Shown here piece by piece: positions 61,469 to 64,000 of a stretch of 64,000 nucleotides of DNA (position 1 is its first letter; every line of letters starts with the position of its first letter). This stretch comes from Aulosira sp. FACHB-615. Lineage in GTDB: Bacteria > Cyanobacteriota > Cyanobacteriia > Cyanobacteriales > Nostocaceae. A program made the position numbers and the translations under genes. Under the pieces are notes generated by a model. It ran no database searches, had not been told where the DNA came from, and was given only the letters and a program-made list of their open reading frames with translations. Location of the stretch: positions 1-64,000 of the forward strand of contig NZ_JACJSE010000007.1 in assembly GCF_014698045.1 (NCBI RefSeq). The letters are read 5' to 3'.

Positions 61469-62506
61469 ATGACGAAGGCATTCCCAGATATAGCAAAGTT
61501 CTGGAAGAATTTGGGAACTGTGTTGTTAAGAATGGGTGCCAGTTTAATAACCCGTCTTACAGCATACCTGAAACGCCACTTCATTGACAACACTGTTGAT
61601 GTTGTTCCGCCCCTTTCCCACCTTCCTCGTCTAGCTGGCCCCGTACTAAATTTAGGCGGCGGTGGCCCTGATGTTGAGAAGGCTATTCAATGGATGATTG
61701 ACCAAGTTCGTGGAGATACTAGTAGCAGCGCCAATAAAGTTGATGTGGTAGTTCTCCGCGCCTATGGCAGTGAAGATTACAATCATCTGATTTACGGTAT
61801 GAGAGGTGTAAACTCAGTCAAAACACTCATCATTAGTAACCGCAATGATGCCAACCGCGAAGATATCGTCACCAAAGTTAGAAAAGCTGGCGTAGTTTTC
61901 TTTGCTGGGGGAGACCAATGTCAATATATCCGCAGTTGGAAAAACACCAAACTAGAAAACGCTGTGCGAGAAGTCTACGCCAGAGGCGGTGCAATTGGCG
62001 GGACGAGTGCAGGTGCAATGATTCACAGTGAGTATATCTACGATTCTTGTGCTTGCGAAGACAGCATAGAAACCAGAGAAATACTCGAAGACCCTTATCG
62101 AAATATCACCTTTTCTTATGATTTTTTTCAATGGGGTCATTTGCGCGGAACCATCATCGATACCCACTTTGATAGCCGCAAACGTATGGGTCGTATTATG
62201 GCTTTTATTGCGCGACAAATTCAGGATGGCAAAGCTAACCGCGTTTTAGGAATAGCTATTAGTGAGGAGACATCCCTTGTCATCGATAAATATGGTCTAG
62301 CCAAGGTGATGGGGAGAAACGCCGCCTACTTTGTCTTGGGCGACCACCCGCCGGAGATATGTAAACCCCGAACACCACTGACTTACCATGACTATAAAAT
62401 TTGGCGGGTTCCCAGTGGCGATACATTCGACCTGAGAAACCCACCAAATCGGGGTTATTACTTTAGGAGTGTGAAGCGAGGGAGGTTTAATTCAGATCCC
62501 TATTGA
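61469..62506 (+). CDS. Cyanophycinase-like peptidase S51 family protein
   Basis: From the ATG at 61469 the protein has 345 residues. GGTSAGAM carries the nucleophile Ser180, and FFAGGDQCQYIRSW and the later DTHFDSRKRMGR segment match the cyanophycinase/dipeptidase E family. Cyanophycinase releases Asp-Arg dipeptides from the nitrogen store cyanophycin. The ~55-residue N-terminal extension before LNLGGGGPD is unusual, and the C-terminus is longer than CphB, so a different peptide substrate is possible. No cphA is adjacent. Confidence 0.8.
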   Translation: MTKAFPDIAKFWKNLGTVLLRMGASLITRLTAYLKRHFIDNTVDVVPPLSHLPRLAGPVLNLGGGGPDVEKAIQWMIDQVRGDTSSSANKVDVVVLRAYGSEDYNHLIYGMRGVNSVKTLIISNRNDANREDIVTKVRKAGVVFFAGGDQCQYIRSWKNTKLENAVREVYARGGAIGGTSAGAMIHSEYIYDSCACEDSIETREILEDPYRNITFSYDFFQWGHLRGTIIDTHFDSRKRMGRIMAFIARQIQDGKANRVLGIAISEETSLVIDKYGLAKVMGRNAAYFVLGDHPPEICKPRTPLTYHDYKIWRVPSGDTFDLRNPPNRGYYFRSVKRGRFNSDPY

Positions 62507-62741
62507 GTGGGTGTGAGGGTGTGAGGGTGTAAGGGGGTGTGAGAGAAAGAAGTACTTTGTAGAGGGTCTGAGAACCTTTCTAATTGACTTGAAAGAGGGT
62601 GTAGGGGTTTAAGGGTATGGGGGTGTAGGGGAAGGATATCTTTCATCTATGACTGTGAAATTTTTTCACCAGGAATACCTTCTTCCTGCCTTCTGCTTTC
62701 CTTACACCCTTACACCCTTACACCCCTACACCCCAAGTTAT
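62507..62741. repeat. GTGAGGGT / ACCCTTAC inverted tandem repeats between convergent genes
   Basis: GTGTGAGGGTGTGAGGG units (62511-62540) and GGTGTAGGGG units (62598-62632) face CTTACACCCTTACACCC units (62701-62735). The two arms can pair to a long hairpin, which may terminate transcription from both sides. Confidence 0.7.
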
Positions 62742-62746
62742 TTAAC

Positions 62747-64000
62747 TTACAACTTTGTCCCACACTCAGAACAGAAGTTATGGTTCGGTGCATTCATGCT
62801 ACCGCAGTGACTACAACAAACAGGTTCTACAGAACTGGTTGGTGGTTGCTTGGGTAAACCGACCATTTGAGCGTTGCTCTTACCAGGGGCTACCATTGGA
62901 TAGCAGTTTTCGTCTCTGGTGACGTGAACATTTAAGATGACAGGGCCGTTATGTGCCAACATTTCGGCGATCGCATCTTTTAATTGCTCCCGTTCTTTAA
63001 CTACAATGCCTTTGATACCGTAAGCTTTCGCTAACAACTCAATATCTGGCATCCCGACTTCCATGTTGGAACAAGAGTAACGTTCGCCGTGGAAGGCTTG
63101 TTGCCACTGGCGCACCATTCCCTGCCAACCATTGTTGACGATTACAGTCTTGACATTAATTCCATATTGTGCTGCTGTTCCCAATTCTTGTAAACACATT
63201 TGGAAACTCGCATCACCACTGATACAAATCACTTCTTCGTTGGGGAAGGCGACTTTCGCACCAATAGCCGCAGGTAAGCCAAAACCCATCGTTCCTAAAC
63301 CCGCGCTGGAAATCCAACGGCGTGGCCCATTCTTGAGGAACTGCGCCGCCCACATTTGATGCTGACCCACATCTGTGGTATAGAAGGCGTGGGGTGCTTG
63401 GTGACTAACTTCGACAATGGCTTCTTGGGGAGAGATGCTGTCGGGGTGTTGGGGAACTACCAAGGGGTATTCTTCCCGCCAACGGTTAATTAAATTCAAC
63501 CATTCTTGGTTTTGGTTGGGTGTGGGTTTAACCCCAGATTGCTTGCAGCGCCGCAACAAATCAAGCAGTACATTGCGGACATCACCAACAATGGGTACTT
63601 CGGGAATGCGGTTTTTCCCGACTTCTGCTGGGTCGATGTCGATGTGAATGACCTTAGCGCGGGAAGCAAATTCATCTAATTTCCCTGTTACGCGGTCATC
63701 AAATCTCGCACCCACGCAAATCAGCAAATCACAGTCACTCACAGCAAAGTTAGCGTAGGCTGTGCCGTGCATTCCCAACATCCCCACAGACAGAGGATGA
63801 TGTTCATCAAATGCCCCAATTCCCATCAATGTGGTAGTGACAGGAATATTGAATAACTCAGCTAACTGTTTAACTTCTTCATGGGCGTTAGATGCGATCG
63901 CACCACCACCAACATACAACAATGGACGACGGCTTTCTTTCAGTAACTTAATTGCCGCATTGATTTGGCGCGGGTTTCCCTTAACGGTGGGGCGATAGCC
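62747..64000 (-). CDS. ilvB: Acetolactate synthase large subunit with C-terminal zinc ribbon (5' end outside window)
   Basis: The frame is open from the window edge (GYRPTVKGNPRQINAAIKLL) to the stop at 62747, 417 residues seen. It has the central domain and the thiamine-diphosphate domain (GDASFQMCLQELG, then VNNGWQGMVRQW). It makes acetolactate for valine, leucine and isoleucine. The C-terminus carries an extra C-x2-C...C-x2-C motif (CSHCGSMNAPNHNFCSECG), a zinc-ribbon fold not found in enterobacterial enzymes. Its role is unknown. The N-terminal pyruvate-binding domain lies beyond the window. Confidence 0.93.
   Translation of the reverse strand, partial: GYRPTVKGNPRQINAAIKLLKESRRPLLYVGGGAIASNAHEEVKQLAELFNIPVTTTLMGIGAFDEHHPLSVGMLGMHGTAYANFAVSDCDLLICVGARFDDRVTGKLDEFASRAKVIHIDIDPAEVGKNRIPEVPIVGDVRNVLLDLLRRCKQSGVKPTPNQNQEWLNLINRWREEYPLVVPQHPDSISPQEAIVEVSHQAPHAFYTTDVGQHQMWAAQFLKNGPRRWISSAGLGTMGFGLPAAIGAKVAFPNEEVICISGDASFQMCLQELGTAAQYGINVKTVIVNNGWQGMVRQWQQAFHGERYSCSNMEVGMPDIELLAKAYGIKGIVVKEREQLKDAIAEMLAHNGPVILNVHVTRDENCYPMVAPGKSNAQMVGLPKQPPTSSVEPVCCSHCGSMNAPNHNFCSECGTKL

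Overview
The window looks like chromosome from a filamentous, probably heterocyst-forming cyanobacterium (Nostocales: Nostoc, Anabaena, Calothrix or a relative). The grounds are the many GCGATCGC (HIP1) palindromes, heptanucleotide STRR-type tandem repeats (AGCACTC, TTGGTCA-like and CCCCACT-like) in the intergenic spaces, and a gene set of cyanobacterial type: hemi-manganese exchangers, DUF2808, DUF3598, DUF2358, Uma2 nucleases, a diflavin flavodiiron protein, a soluble KdpD without kinase domain, a cyclase with FHA and GAF domains, and three multidomain histidine kinases. No rRNA, tRNA or CRISPR array was recognised. Genus and species cannot be fixed from the sequence.

Layout. 0-10 kb: the right end of an IS200/IS605-like element at the window edge, a DUF2808 secreted protein, a membrane protein, a two-gene manganese exchanger, an acyl-CoA dehydrogenase-type flavoprotein, a disordered protein flanked by inverted repeats, an Mla-type lipid transport pair (ATPase and MCE protein, no permease), and a CrtISO-like oxidoreductase. 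10-21 kb: a nuclease-like protein, a Cys/Met-rich copper protein, an FHA-GAF-cyclase, a solitary DppC-type permease, and the kdpABFC potassium ATPase operon with a very G-rich tract between kdpA and kdpB. 21-31 kb: housekeeping (rseP, nth, rpsN, aat, ftsX), two Uma2 proteins, a flavodiiron protein lacking iron ligands, and a nested repeat with a multi-hairpin MITE. 31-37 kb is the most accessory part: aldehyde dehydrogenase, a nitrilase-fold protein without its catalytic Cys and Lys, an EgtD-like methyltransferase, a truncated gene, an orphan small protein, and an isopentenyl-phosphate-kinase-like enzyme that is unexpected in a cyanobacterium. 37-47 kb: signalling proteins, era, an M48-like protein that has lost its zinc ligands, DUF2358 and a glycosidase-like protein. 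47-57 kb: a transposase/nuclease remnant cut by a repeat, kdpD, a zinc metallopeptidase-like protein, a nucleoside salvage group (ribokinase, cytosine deaminase-like, nucleoside hydrolase), proA and another kinase. 57-64 kb: lepA, a family 4 glycosyltransferase, a cyanophycinase-like protein, and the 3' part of ilvB with a zinc ribbon at its C-terminus.

Repeats dominate the spaces between genes. At least five interspersed families can be recognised by eye. They nest in one another, mark gene ends, and in several places have supplied stop codons or terminal residues to neighbouring proteins. No complete, convincingly new multi-gene system was found. The best candidates for something undescribed are the isopentenyl phosphate kinase and its small neighbours, the conserved-looking pseudoenzymes, and the multi-hairpin mobile repeat.
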